A DNA stretch of 64,000 bases from Neoroseomonas terrae (lineage in GTDB: Bacteria > Pseudomonadota > Alphaproteobacteria > Acetobacterales > Acetobacteraceae): positions 151,652 through 215,651 of the forward strand of contig NZ_JAAEDI010000007.1 of NCBI RefSeq assembly GCF_018129025.1, in the 5' to 3' direction. Positions within the stretch are counted from its first letter, which is position 1. The number at the start of each line of letters is the position of its first letter. The notes below the pieces were generated by a model. It had not been told where the DNA came from. It did not search any database and saw only the letters and a program-made list of their open reading frames with translations. A program made the translations under genes and the position numbers. Positions 26,583 through 35,415 of this stretch are shown here, in pieces.

Positions 26583-27395
26583 ATGAATGATGTCGCCGAG
26601 ATCGCGGACACGCCCGCGCTGGACGCGAAACACATTGCGGAGCTGGGCCGCCAGCTGACCGAGCTGCTCCGCCTGCGTACCCTGCCCTTCGGCATGAAGC
26701 TGTTCGCCGATGCCGAGGAGATGGCGAAGGTGCCGGGCCTGCGCCGGCCGCCCGAAGGCAAGACCTTCTCGACGTGCCAGCTCGTCACCCAGGCCCGCAT
26801 CGCGGGCTTCACCATGGGCATCACCACGGCGAACGTGCCGGGCTTCTCGAATTGCGGCGGCGTCATCGGACTGAACGAGCCCTCCGAACTCTACCTGTCG
26901 GGCCGCAAGTTCGAGGGCGTGTGGTTCCAGAACCGCGAGGCCGCCGCCCTGCACCAGGCGCAGATGCCACGCGTCCCGCCGCGCTATGCCGGCCTTGTCG
27001 TCTCTCCGCTGCGCAGCGCGCGGCTCGACCCGCCCGACATCTGCCTGTTCTACGCGAACCCGGCGCAGATGATCCTGTTCGTCAACGGGCTGCAGTGGAA
27101 GAACTACAAGCGCTTCGACTTCTCCATCACCGGGGAGAGCGCCTGCGCCGATTCCTGGGGCAAGGCGCTGCGCGACAACGCGCCGTCCCTCTCCATCCCC
27201 TGCTACGCCGAGCGCCGCTATGGCGGCGTCGCCGATGACGAGATGCTGATGGCGCTGCCGCCGGCCGACCTGGCCATCGCGGTCGAAGGGCTGATCGGCC
27301 TGTCGAAGGCCGGGCTGCGGTATCCGATCATGCCCTATGGCCCGCAGGCCGATCCCGGCGAGGGGATGGCGAAGTCCTACGCCGGGAAAAGCTGA
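26583..27395 (+). CDS. DUF169 domain-containing protein
   Basis: 270-aa protein with the DUF169 layout: an N-terminal helix pair (AELGRQLTELLRLRTLPFGM), then KTFSTCQLVTQARIAGFTMG, PGFSNCGGVIGL, DICLFYANPAQMILFVNGLQ and the C-terminal GESACADSWGKAL and SIPCYAERRYGG. Conserved Cys residues in these motifs suggest metal or cofactor binding, but DUF169 has no firm function. ATG 26583 follows AGGAGGAACGACC. It is on the same strand as the repeat gene but behind a hairpin, so membership of that unit is uncertain. It converges with the dioxygenase gene after a 4-bp gap. Confidence 0.82.
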   Translation: MNDVAEIADTPALDAKHIAELGRQLTELLRLRTLPFGMKLFADAEEMAKVPGLRRPPEGKTFSTCQLVTQARIAGFTMGITTANVPGFSNCGGVIGLNEPSELYLSGRKFEGVWFQNREAAALHQAQMPRVPPRYAGLVVSPLRSARLDPPDICLFYANPAQMILFVNGLQWKNYKRFDFSITGESACADSWGKALRDNAPSLSIPCYAERRYGGVADDEMLMALPPADLAIAVEGLIGLSKAGLRYPIMPYGPQADPGEGMAKSYAGKS

Positions 27396-27399
27396 GCCT

Positions 27400-28290
27400 T
27401 CAGGACCGAACGATCAGCCGGTTCGTGTAGGCGTCGACCGAGCCGGCATCGTCGCGGCGCAACGGCGTGTAGTCGAAGCAGCCGATCGGCAGCAGCGAGT
27501 ACTGCACCTGGAGCAGGAGCCGCGCCGACTGCCGCGGCGGCACGCCGCGGTGCACCCCTGCCACGTCCCCGGCGAAGGTGGTGCCCGGCGGGCCGCAGAT
27601 GGTGGCGACGCTGTCCTTGCCGAACCGCGCTGTCAGTGATTCCAACGTGAAGCGCTCATTCCTCAGCGCCGCGCGGCTGGTGTGGCTGCCGCGGAGGTAT
27701 TCGTGCGGCCCGGCGCCGGCATCGACTTCCGTCAGGTAGACGAAGACCTTCACCGTCCGCCAGTCGTCGCAGTCGCGGTGCCATTGCTGGACATCCTCGA
27801 CGCCCTCGCCCCGCGGGAAGGACCAGCGTACGCCGAGGCTGGAAAGCGTCGGCTTGCATCCGAGATAGGCCCCGGCGAGGCCGAGCAGGTCCGGATGGTT
27901 GACGGCGGCGAGCACGTGCGGGCAGTCGAGCACGGTCGACAGGTCATAGGCGGCCGCACGCGTGCCGTTGGGCACCTCGCCGAGTGTCGCCCGCCGTCCG
28001 CCCGACAGTGTCATCGGCGCCGCGAGGAAGTAGTCACGGACCTCCCGCAGCTGGTCCGCATCGAACATGGGATCCAGAACGGCGATGCCGTCGCGGCGCA
28101 GCGTGGCCAGTTCACGCTGCATGCCAGTTGGCGTTGCCGCGCCCTGCCGGCTCCGGATGAAGAAGGTGATTGCCCCGGTGATGGCGCGCCGAACCGGGCG
28201 AGGCGTGACCACCCGCTGCGCGTAATAGGTCAGCGCGTGACCCATCTGAAACCCGGCCCGTCTCGGGTCGAGTTGCGCATATGGAATCAT
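27400..28290 (-). CDS. Phytanoyl-CoA dioxygenase (PhyH) family Fe(II)/2-oxoglutarate oxygenase
   Basis: 296-aa oxygenase with a double-stranded beta-helix core. The iron triad is readable: H171 and D173 in QQWHRDCDDWRTV and H247 in GDVAGVHRGV. R257 (QSARLLLQVQYS) is placed to bind 2-oxoglutarate. LTEVDAGAGPHEYLRGSH is the usual PhyH loop. Members hydroxylate small molecules, lipids or peptide-bound residues. ATG 28290 is chosen because GGGAGG lies seven bases upstream; an in-frame GTG at 28377 would add 29 residues. It faces the repeat-protein cluster, so acting on that protein is possible but unproven. Confidence 0.85.
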   Translation of the reverse strand: MIPYAQLDPRRAGFQMGHALTYYAQRVVTPRPVRRAITGAITFFIRSRQGAATPTGMQRELATLRRDGIAVLDPMFDADQLREVRDYFLAAPMTLSGGRRATLGEVPNGTRAAAYDLSTVLDCPHVLAAVNHPDLLGLAGAYLGCKPTLSSLGVRWSFPRGEGVEDVQQWHRDCDDWRTVKVFVYLTEVDAGAGPHEYLRGSHTSRAALRNERFTLESLTARFGKDSVATICGPPGTTFAGDVAGVHRGVPPRQSARLLLQVQYSLLPIGCFDYTPLRRDDAGSVDAYTNRLIVRS

Positions 28291-28513
28291 CGGCCAGCCT
28301 CCCAGGCCGGCATGGATCGCCAGTAGACGCACCGCATTTGCAGTCCCTCCTGCCGATCCGCCCGCGTGAGATGACACGCAGTCGCAAGTCCGATCGCAGT
28401 CAGAACGATCCGCTTACCACTCCTGCCGCTTCAAGTTACGTCTCTGTTATGTAACGAATAATGGAATGAATCGGCGTTGCGCCGATGCATGCCGGCCGCT
28501 CCCGCCGTGCACG

Positions 28514-29218
28514 CTAGACGGACCGGGTGATTCCGCCATCCACGCGCAAGTTCTGGCCGGTGATGTACCCCGCGCCATCCGAGGCCAGGAAACCGACGGT
28601 CGCAGCGATCTCCTCGACGCGGCCATAGCGGCCCATCGGGATCGCCGGCAGGCGTTCCTGGCGCACCGGCAGGCTGTCGATGAACCCGGGCAGCAGGTTG
28701 TTCATCCGCACATTGTCCGCCGCATAGCGGTCGGCGAACAGCTTGGCATAGGCGGCAAGCCCCGCCCGGAACACGCCGGAGGTCGGGAAGGCCGGATCGG
28801 GCTCGAAGGCCGCGAAGGTCGAGATGTTGATGATCGCCCCGCCCTTCTGGGCGACCATGACCGGCGCGACCAGGCGCGTTGGCCGGACCACGTTCATGAA
28901 ATAGACGTCGAGGCCGCGATGCCAGTCCTCGTCCGTCAGGTCGAGCACCGGCCCGCGCGGTCCATGCCCGGCGCTGTTGACCAGCACGTCGATGCGGCCC
29001 CAGCGCGCCATGGCGGCGTCCACCAGCCGCTTGAGGTCGTCATTCGACTGGTTCGAGCCGGTCACGCCGATGCCGCCGAGCTCGGCTGCCAGCGCCTCCC
29101 CCTTGCCGGAGGAGGAGAGGATGCCGACGGCGAAGCCGTCCGAGGCCAACCGCCGCGCCGCCGCGGCCCCCATGCCGCTGCCGCCCGCCGTGACGAGCGC
29201 CACCTTCACTGCCGCCAT
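28514..29218 (-). CDS. SDR family oxidoreductase with degenerate active site
   Basis: 234-aa short-chain dehydrogenase/reductase fold. The cofactor motif is VTAGGSGMGAAAARRL, followed by VLVNSAGHGPRGPVLDLTDE and the Ser region GGAIINISTFAAF. Where the catalytic Y-x-x-x-K should be, the sequence is TSGVFRAGLAAYAKLFADRY, giving S-x-x-x-R. The NAG motif is also changed to NSAG. I recall a consistent SDR subfamily with this pattern, so it is probably not a decayed gene but a variant with altered chemistry. ATG 29218 gives better Shine-Dalgarno spacing than 29221. Confidence 0.82.
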   Translation of the reverse strand: MAAVKVALVTAGGSGMGAAAARRLASDGFAVGILSSSGKGEALAAELGGIGVTGSNQSNDDLKRLVDAAMARWGRIDVLVNSAGHGPRGPVLDLTDEDWHRGLDVYFMNVVRPTRLVAPVMVAQKGGAIINISTFAAFEPDPAFPTSGVFRAGLAAYAKLFADRYAADNVRMNNLLPGFIDSLPVRQERLPAIPMGRYGRVEEIAATVGFLASDGAGYITGQNLRVDGGITRSV

Positions 29219-29276
29219 CATTTCCCCCCCTGGAAGACGATGCGCCCGCCCCGTCAGCGGCGGGCGCATGTTGCAC

Positions 29277-30701
29277 TCACTCGCCCGCCGACATCTTGAT
29301 CGGCGGATTCACGTCCGAGGGCAGCGGGCAGACATAGGGATGCGCCGAGGTGCGCGCCTTGTGATCCGCCTTGGCCGCCGCGAGCAGTTCCGGCTTCTGG
29401 ATCGCGTCGATCGCCGTTCCGGCCATGATCTTCGCGACATGCACGAGGCCCTTGTGGGCGATGCCCGACTTGCCCTGCGCGGTCAGCTGCCAGGAATGCC
29501 CCGGCGTGCCGATCGCATAGGTCGCCCCGCGCGCCTGCACCGTCGGCACCGCCCAGGAGACATCGCCGACGTCGGTCGAGCCGACGCCGCCCTTCCCCTT
29601 GGCATCCAGCGGCACGATGATGTCGCAGAGCGGCTTGTCGCGATCGACGCCGAGCCCATGGCGACTGAAGGCCGCGGCGATGTCCTCGTCGGACAGCGTG
29701 CCCTGGATCTGCTTGGCATAGGCGCGGTCGGCATCGTCGAACTGCGGCGCGCCGAGGCGCTGCATGTTGTCGTACATTGCCTGTTCCAGCGGCGTGTTCG
29801 CCAGCAGGTTCGACACGGCGGAGACAACCTTGGTCTTCACCGAGGTCTCGGTCATCAGCGCCGCGCCGTCGCCGATCTTGCGCACGCGGGCCACCAGGGC
29901 GTTCAGCCCCACCAGGTCGCGCGCGCGGATCAGGTAGCGCACCGTCGCTGAGCCCTGCACCACGTTCGGCGCGATGCCGCCCGCGTCCAGATAGGCATAG
30001 TGGATGCGCGCATCGGACGGCATGTGCTCGCGCATGTAGTTGACACCGACATTCATCAGCTCGACGGCATCGAGCGCCGAGCGCCCGAGTTCGGGCGCCG
30101 CCGCGGCGTGTGACGACCGGCCCGTGAAGGTGAAGTCGATGCGCGTGTTGGCCAGCGACACCGCCTCGTTGACGCCGGTGAAGGCAGCCGGGTGCCAGCA
30201 GATCGCCATGTCCACATCGTCGAAGGCGCCGTCGCGGACCATGAAGCCCTTGGCCGCGCCGCCTTCCTCGGCGGGGCATCCATAGTAGCGCACGCGCGCC
30301 TTGATGCCGTTCTCCGCCAGCCAGTCCTTCACGGCCGAGGCCGCAAGCAGGGACGCCGCGCCCAACAGGTTGTGACCGCAGCCATGGCCCGACCCGTCAC
30401 CGGGCAGCGGCTTGTGCTCGGCGACGCCGGCCTCGTTCGACAGGCCCGGCAGCGCGTCATACTCGCCGAGGATGGCGATGACGGGACCGCCCTCCCCCGC
30501 CTCGCCCATCACGGCGGTCGGGATGCCGGCGACGTCCTTCGTCACGCGAAAGCCGTGCTGCTCCAGCAGGGCGGTGTGCTCGGCGCAGGAACGGGCCTCG
30601 GCGTAGCAGAGCTCCGGCATGCCCCAGACGCGGTCGGCCAGTCCGATGGCATCCGGTGCCTTGGCATCGACCAGGCGCCAAATCTGTTCGGAGTTCTGCA
30701 T
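29277..30701 (-). CDS. M20 family amidohydrolase (AbgB-like)
   Basis: 474-aa metallo-amidohydrolase resembling the B subunit of p-aminobenzoyl-glutamate hydrolase. Metal-binding motifs are GDGSGHGCGHNLLGAASLLA and CPAEEGGAAKG; SSHAAAAPELGRSALDAVELM belongs to the dimerisation domain, and the late His is in GTPGHSWQLTAQG. It cleaves an amide bond of an N-acyl amino acid or dipeptide-like substrate. No abgA-like partner lies beside it. Divergent from the deacetylase at 30832. Confidence 0.88.
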   Translation of the reverse strand: MQNSEQIWRLVDAKAPDAIGLADRVWGMPELCYAEARSCAEHTALLEQHGFRVTKDVAGIPTAVMGEAGEGGPVIAILGEYDALPGLSNEAGVAEHKPLPGDGSGHGCGHNLLGAASLLAASAVKDWLAENGIKARVRYYGCPAEEGGAAKGFMVRDGAFDDVDMAICWHPAAFTGVNEAVSLANTRIDFTFTGRSSHAAAAPELGRSALDAVELMNVGVNYMREHMPSDARIHYAYLDAGGIAPNVVQGSATVRYLIRARDLVGLNALVARVRKIGDGAALMTETSVKTKVVSAVSNLLANTPLEQAMYDNMQRLGAPQFDDADRAYAKQIQGTLSDEDIAAAFSRHGLGVDRDKPLCDIIVPLDAKGKGGVGSTDVGDVSWAVPTVQARGATYAIGTPGHSWQLTAQGKSGIAHKGLVHVAKIMAGTAIDAIQKPELLAAAKADHKARTSAHPYVCPLPSDVNPPIKMSAGE

Positions 30702-30831
30702 GGCTCGGGTTCCTCAGCTACGGCAGAAGGGACGGATGGCGTCGCATGGGATGACCGGGGTGACAAGACGCTGCCTTGCATCCCGGCCTTGCAGGGACTG
30801 GAATGTTCCGCACGACGGTGGAGGCTTCGGC

Positions 30832-31773
30832 ATGATCTCTCGGCGCATCCTGGCGGGCGCGGCGCTTGGCCTGCTTGCGGCCCCCGCCCTGGCGCAGTCG
30901 CCGCGGCCGCGCGGTCCGTTCTGGCCGGGCGGGGCGCGCCTCGCCGTCGGCGTCTGCATGATGTTCGAGGCGGATGGTGGCCAGCCCGGGCAGTGGCAGC
31001 CAGGGCCGCCTGGCACCGCGGGCCGCTTTCCGAACCTCCCCGCCATCCAGCAGCGGACCTATGGCGCGATCGAGGGCGCGCCGCGCCTGCTCGACCTGTT
31101 CGACCGCGTCGGCATCCGCGTCTCCTCCTTCATGATCGGCGAAAGCATCCAGCGCTACCCCGACCTCGCACGGGAAATCGTCGCGCGCGGCCATGAGGCC
31201 GGCGGCCGCGCCATCCGGCACGCCCCGCAATTCCACCTGTCCAAGGAGGCCGAGCGCGAATTCCTGCGCGAAGGGTTCGAGGCGCTGCGCGTCGCGACCG
31301 GGCTTTGGCCGAAAGGCTTCAACGCGCAGGGACTGCAAGGCAGCGTGAACACCAACGACCTCCTGCAGGAGCTCGGCCTGATCTATTCCATCGATGACCG
31401 CACGCGCGACGAGCCGTGGATCCAGACCGTCAACGGCGACAAGGATTTCTGCCTCGTCCCGTATATCGGGCACGTCAACGACCTCGGCTTCTTCCAGAAC
31501 CAGCAGCGCAGCCTTGCGGACTACGAGCAGATGCTGAAGCAGGAATTCGAGACGCTTTATGCCGAAGGTGCCGCACGCCGGCGGATGATGAGCGTGCCGC
31601 TGCATGATTTCGTCGCCGGTCGGCCGGCGGTGATGCCCTCGGTGGAGCGCTTCCTGCGCTGGGCGGCGTCGCATCCCGGCGTGTGGTTCGCGCGGCGGGA
31701 TGAGATCGCGGAATGGGCACTCGGGCCGGGGCAGGCGTTGACGCCGCGAGGGGCGCCGGTGATCCCCGGGTGA
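30832..31773 (+). CDS. Polysaccharide deacetylase (NodB-like) family protein, exported
   Basis: 313-aa protein with a signal peptide MISRRILAGAALGLLAAPALAQ containing a twin Arg. The NodB-fold domain opens with LAVGVCMMFEADGG in place of the canonical T-F-D-D-G. The usual H-x-x-x-H motif region reads EAGGRAIRHAPQFHLSKEAE. Later FNAQGLQGSVNTNDLLQELG and VPLHDFVAGRPAVM match the PuuE-like branch. It probably removes acyl or amide groups from a cell-wall sugar or a small amide in the periplasm; the altered motifs make the reaction uncertain. ATG 30832 follows GGAGG. Confidence 0.78.
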   Translation: MISRRILAGAALGLLAAPALAQSPRPRGPFWPGGARLAVGVCMMFEADGGQPGQWQPGPPGTAGRFPNLPAIQQRTYGAIEGAPRLLDLFDRVGIRVSSFMIGESIQRYPDLAREIVARGHEAGGRAIRHAPQFHLSKEAEREFLREGFEALRVATGLWPKGFNAQGLQGSVNTNDLLQELGLIYSIDDRTRDEPWIQTVNGDKDFCLVPYIGHVNDLGFFQNQQRSLADYEQMLKQEFETLYAEGAARRRMMSVPLHDFVAGRPAVMPSVERFLRWAASHPGVWFARRDEIAEWALGPGQALTPRGAPVIPG

Positions 31774-31779
31774 GGGTTG

Positions 31780-31801
31780 CGCCCTTTCGCGCGAAAGGGC
31801 G
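31780..31801. terminator. Bidirectional palindromic terminator
   Basis: A perfect 22-bp palindrome, CGCCCTTTCGC/GCGAAAGGGCG, lies 6 bp after the deacetylase stop and 31 bp from the end of the convergent small membrane protein gene. It can fold into a stem of eight or more pairs and serves both strands. Confidence 0.65.
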
Positions 31802-31832
31802 GGTCAGAGAGGGGCGCCGCTCTATCGCTCCG

Positions 31833-32135
31833 TCAGCGAGCGCGCACCCGCACGGCGAGCGGCGACAGCGGTTGGCGGCGACCGCGGACCGGCGGGTCGC
31901 CGCGGTGTTCCTGGAGCATGACGGCCGCACCGATCTGCACCGAGCCGAAGGTCAGGCCCACGAAGAACCACAGCAGCGCGATCACCGGCAGGCCGCCCTG
32001 CGTCAGGATCAGCCGCCCCACCCCGCCCGGATCGGCCCAGAGCAGGGCGGCGACGAAAATCGCAGATAGGCCGAAGCCCACGAGCCCATGGAGGATCATG
32101 AAGCGGACGGCGACGGGGATGCGGCGCAGGGACAT
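31833..32135 (-). CDS. Small two-helix membrane protein of the ABC cluster
   Basis: 100-aa protein with two predicted membrane helices (about residues 12-33, ILHGLVGFGLSAIFVAALLW, and 45-72, GLPVIALLWFFVGLTFGSVQ) and a basic Arg/Pro-rich tail. ATG 32135 follows GAGGAGG. It is the last gene of the sugar-type ABC cluster, 59 bp after the second permease, where an ATPase gene is often found. The family is not recognised. It may be an accessory or assembly factor of the transporter. Confidence 0.7.
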   Translation of the reverse strand: MSLRRIPVAVRFMILHGLVGFGLSAIFVAALLWADPGGVGRLILTQGGLPVIALLWFFVGLTFGSVQIGAAVMLQEHRGDPPVRGRRQPLSPLAVRVRAR

Positions 32136-32194
32136 CGGGGCCTCCTCGACCTCGGTGCCAGAGATAGGACCGCCGCCCCTCCGCCACAACGCGC

Positions 32195-33022
32195 TCATCC
32201 CCCCTTCACACCGCCCGCCGTCAGCCCCGCCACGATCTGCTTCTGCGCCAGCAGCGTCAGCAGCAGCACCGGTGCCGTCACCAGCAGCGCTGCCGCCGAG
32301 AGCGGGCCCCAGGAGATCTGCTCGAAGGTCAGCATGTTGTTGACGGCGACGGGCAGCGTCCGCGTCTCCCGCCCTGCCAGCACCATCGCGAAGATGAAGT
32401 TGTTCCAGGAGAAGATGAAGGCGAGGATGGTCGCCACGGTGATGCCGGGCTTCGCGAGCGGCATCGCGACATGGCGGAAGGCCTGCCAGATCGTCGCGCC
32501 ATCGACCAGCGCGGCTTCTTCCAACTCCGCCGGCAGCCCCTCGAAGAAGCCCATCATGATCCACACCACGATGGGCACGGTGATGACCAAATGCGTGATG
32601 ACGATCGGTGCGAGCGTACCCGTCAAGCCGATCCACTGGAACAGCAGGAACAGCGGGATCAGGTAGGACAGGCCCGGCGTGATGCGGGCGATCAGGATGA
32701 CGACGGCGGCCTTCGTCGCCTTCATCTTGGCGATACCATACCCCGCCGGCACGCCGAGCAGGATGGCGAGCCCGGTCGCCGAGAAGGACACGATCACCGA
32801 ATTGATCGCGTATTTCAGGAAGTTGTTGCGTTCGAACACCTGGACGAAATTGTCCATCACCGGCGGGTTCGGGATGAACACCGGCGGGTAGTCGGTGTTG
32901 TCGAGCTCGGTCTTCAGCGACAGCGACAGCATCCACAGGAACACGGTGATCGCGGGCGCGACCAGCATCACCACGCCGAAGCCGAATCCGATGTTCCAGG
33001 CGATGCGCTTGACCTTCCGCAT
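32195..33022 (-). CDS. Carbohydrate-type ABC transporter permease (MalG/UgpE-like)
   Basis: 275-aa inner-membrane permease with about six hydrophobic spans. It begins MRKVKRIAWNIGFGFGVVML; the EAA coupling motif reads EAALVDGATIWQAFRHVAMP. ATG 33022 overlaps the upstream permease stop by one base (TGATG). It pairs with the MalF-like permease to import a carbohydrate or polyol captured by the 33947-35281 protein. Confidence 0.92.
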   Translation of the reverse strand: MRKVKRIAWNIGFGFGVVMLVAPAITVFLWMLSLSLKTELDNTDYPPVFIPNPPVMDNFVQVFERNNFLKYAINSVIVSFSATGLAILLGVPAGYGIAKMKATKAAVVILIARITPGLSYLIPLFLLFQWIGLTGTLAPIVITHLVITVPIVVWIMMGFFEGLPAELEEAALVDGATIWQAFRHVAMPLAKPGITVATILAFIFSWNNFIFAMVLAGRETRTLPVAVNNMLTFEQISWGPLSAAALLVTAPVLLLTLLAQKQIVAGLTAGGVKGG

Positions 33023-33942
33023 CACGCGTCCTTCACCCGCGCTCGGGTCCACAGCAGCACCATCGCCAGCAGGATGATGATGGCGAAGAACACGACCACG
33101 ACGGCGGAGGCATAGCCGAGGTTGTAGTAGGCGAAGGCCTGCAGATAGAGGAAGATGTTGATGGTCTCGCTGGCCGTGCCCGGTCCGCCCTGCGTGATGA
33201 CGTAGATCGTGTCGAAGGCCTTCAGCGCATCGATGGTGCGGATGATCAGCGCGACGACGAGGAACGGCGCGAGCAGCGGCAGGGTGATGTGCCAGAAGGC
33301 CTGCCACGGCGTGGCCCCGTCGATCTTCGCCGCCTCATACGGATCGATCGGCAGGGAAGCCAGGCCACCAAGCAGGATCAGCATCACCAGCGGCGTCCAG
33401 TGCCAGACCTCGACCATCACCAGCGTCGGGATGACGGTCTCGGGCGAATAGACCCACATGGACGGCGGCAGCCCCACCTGCTGCAGCAGCCAGTTCAGCA
33501 CGCCGAGTTGCGGGTGGAACATCATCGTCCAGACCAGCGCGACGGCGACGGGTGTCGCCATCATCGGCAGGATGAAGATGGTGCGCGCCAGCCCGCGCAG
33601 CGGGAACTTCCGCGCGAAGGCGAGCGCCGCCAGCAGCCCCAGCACCATCGGGATCACCACCGACAGGCCGGTGAAGTACAGCGTGCGCATGATCGACAGC
33701 AGGAATCGCTCGTCGGAGACCAGCTTCACATAGTTCGCCGATCCCACCCATTCGCGCGCGCCGCCGAGCTTGAAGTCGTGCATCGACATGTACACGGTGA
33801 AGACCCAGGGGAAGATGATGGTGCCGAGCACCACCGCCCCGCAGGGCACCACGAACCACCAGTAGCGGCGGGCGTAGTTCTGTCGGCGGCGAGGCCTGGC
33901 CCCTGCCGCCGTGCCGTCCAGCGTGGCCGCGCTGCCTGCCAT
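33022..33942 (-). CDS. Carbohydrate-type ABC transporter permease (MalF/UgpA-like)
   Basis: 306-aa permease from ATG 33942, 4 bp after the binding-protein stop. It has a basic cytoplasmic N-terminus (RPRRRQNYARRYWWF), six hydrophobic spans, a periplasmic loop after the first span, and the EAA motif YEAAKIDGATPWQAFWHITL. QGGPGTASETINIFLYLQAF is typical of MalF-like sugar permeases. Confidence 0.92.
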   Translation of the reverse strand: MAGSAATLDGTAAGARPRRRQNYARRYWWFVVPCGAVVLGTIIFPWVFTVYMSMHDFKLGGAREWVGSANYVKLVSDERFLLSIMRTLYFTGLSVVIPMVLGLLAALAFARKFPLRGLARTIFILPMMATPVAVALVWTMMFHPQLGVLNWLLQQVGLPPSMWVYSPETVIPTLVMVEVWHWTPLVMLILLGGLASLPIDPYEAAKIDGATPWQAFWHITLPLLAPFLVVALIIRTIDALKAFDTIYVITQGGPGTASETINIFLYLQAFAYYNLGYASAVVVVFFAIIILLAMVLLWTRARVKDA

Positions 33943-33946
33943 CGGC

Positions 33947-35281
33947 TCAGCTCTCGCGTTCGGACTGCTCGAGGACCGGGCGGAAGGCTTCGGTCGCGCG
34001 GCGCAGTTCCGTCGCGACGTCGGCACCGCCGATGGTGTTGGTCAGCGCCGAGCCCAGCGTATCGCGGAACTCCGTGACGGGCACGATCTCCGGCAGGCCG
34101 GGGCGGCTGATGCGCGCGCTCTCGATCAGCGTGTTGAAGAATTCGCGCGAGAAGCGGGACTGGCTGATCGCCTCCTCGTTCCGATACGCCGAGGTGCGCG
34201 CCGGCGAGCCCGCGCCGGACGTCAGGTAGCGAAGCTGGTTCGCCTTCCCCGACGCCCATTGCAGGTACATCCAGGACGCGCCCTTCTTGCGTGACTGCTC
34301 GGCGATGCCGAAGGCCGTGCCGAACATCGCGCAGTGATGATGCGCCGGCCCGCGCGGCACGACCGCATAGCCGACCTTGCCGGCGACGCGCGACCGCGTG
34401 CGGTCCTCGAGCGGTGCCGCGAAGCCGACGCCGTCCAGCCAGAAGGCGGCGCGGCCCTGCATGAAGGTCGTCTGGCTCTCATTCCAGTTGAAGCCGGAGA
34501 CGCCCGGCGGCGAGCAGTCGCGCAGCAGCTTCTTGTAGTACTCGCCGGCCCAGATCGCGTCGGGCGTGTCGCTGATCAGCCGGCGCTGCCCGTCGAGGAA
34601 GTCCCGCTGCTGCGTGCCGAGCAGGAAGGACGAATACAGCACGACATTGGCGTTCCGCAGCCCGCGCCCGACATTGCCGTAGATCTGGCGAGAGGTGTCG
34701 GTCAGCCGCCGCGCGCTCTCATACATGTCGTCGAAGGTGGCCGGCGGGGCGATGTTCTTCGCCGCCAGCAATTCCTTGTTGTAGTAGAGGATGAAGTAGT
34801 CGGTGAACTCCGGCAGCGTGTCCATACGCCCGTCGGCCTGGGTGGAATAGGCGACCGCGCCCTCCCCGAAATCCGCGAAATCGAAATCCGGGGCGGTGAT
34901 GGTCGGGTCGGCCATCAGCGCCTTGATGTCGGTGCACCATCGCGCCTTGCCCACCTGCCGCTTGTTCACGTGCAGGGAGATCCCGACCACATCGAAGGAC
35001 GGTCGGCCGGTCGCAAACTCGATGGCGAACTTCTGCCGGTGCTGCTGTTCGGGGATGGCTTCCGCGCCGACGCGGATGCCGGTCATGTCCTCGAACTCGC
35101 GCTGGTTCTGGATGAGGATCTGGCTGCGCGGGTTCGCGGTCAGGCTGACCTCGATGCGCTCGCCGGAAAATCGCTTCCAGTCGAACTGCGACTGGGCATT
35201 GGCCTGGCGCACCAGGGGCGGTGCGGCGAGAACGCCGGCACCGGCCAGCAGTGCCGTGCGGCGCGTGAAGCCATGGGTCAT
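33947..35281 (-). CDS. Extracellular solute-binding protein family 1 (sugar-type)
   Basis: 444-aa periplasmic binding protein. The signal peptide MTHGFTRRTALLAGAGVLAA...ANAQ has a Tat-like RR. The mature part starts with KRFSGERIEVSLTANPR and contains QREFEDMTGIRVG, DTLPEFTDYFILYYNKELL and FMQGRAAFWLDGVGF, all typical of UgpB/MalE-like proteins. It is the first gene of an operon with two permeases and a small membrane protein. No ATPase gene is present, so the system probably borrows a shared MalK/UgpC-type ATPase encoded elsewhere. Confidence 0.92.
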   Translation of the reverse strand: MTHGFTRRTALLAGAGVLAAPPLVRQANAQSQFDWKRFSGERIEVSLTANPRSQILIQNQREFEDMTGIRVGAEAIPEQQHRQKFAIEFATGRPSFDVVGISLHVNKRQVGKARWCTDIKALMADPTITAPDFDFADFGEGAVAYSTQADGRMDTLPEFTDYFILYYNKELLAAKNIAPPATFDDMYESARRLTDTSRQIYGNVGRGLRNANVVLYSSFLLGTQQRDFLDGQRRLISDTPDAIWAGEYYKKLLRDCSPPGVSGFNWNESQTTFMQGRAAFWLDGVGFAAPLEDRTRSRVAGKVGYAVVPRGPAHHHCAMFGTAFGIAEQSRKKGASWMYLQWASGKANQLRYLTSGAGSPARTSAYRNEEAISQSRFSREFFNTLIESARISRPGLPEIVPVTEFRDTLGSALTNTIGGADVATELRRATEAFRPVLEQSERES

Positions 35282-35415
35282 GTCGGTTTCCTCCGCCTGA
35301 GCGGCGGGTCATCTCGCCCGCCTTTGATCAGGCACCCATGATCCGCACGAAGCCGCCGGGCAAGCAAGTGTGGCGAGGCCAGGGGCGGCCACCGATCCCT
35401 TATCGGCGCCGACCC

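Noticed and set aside
28435..28455. GTTAC...GTAAC short inverted repeat upstream of the PhyH gene
   Set aside because: Only 5-bp arms with an 11-bp gap; too weak to call an operator, although the region is locally AT-richer and may hold the promoter.
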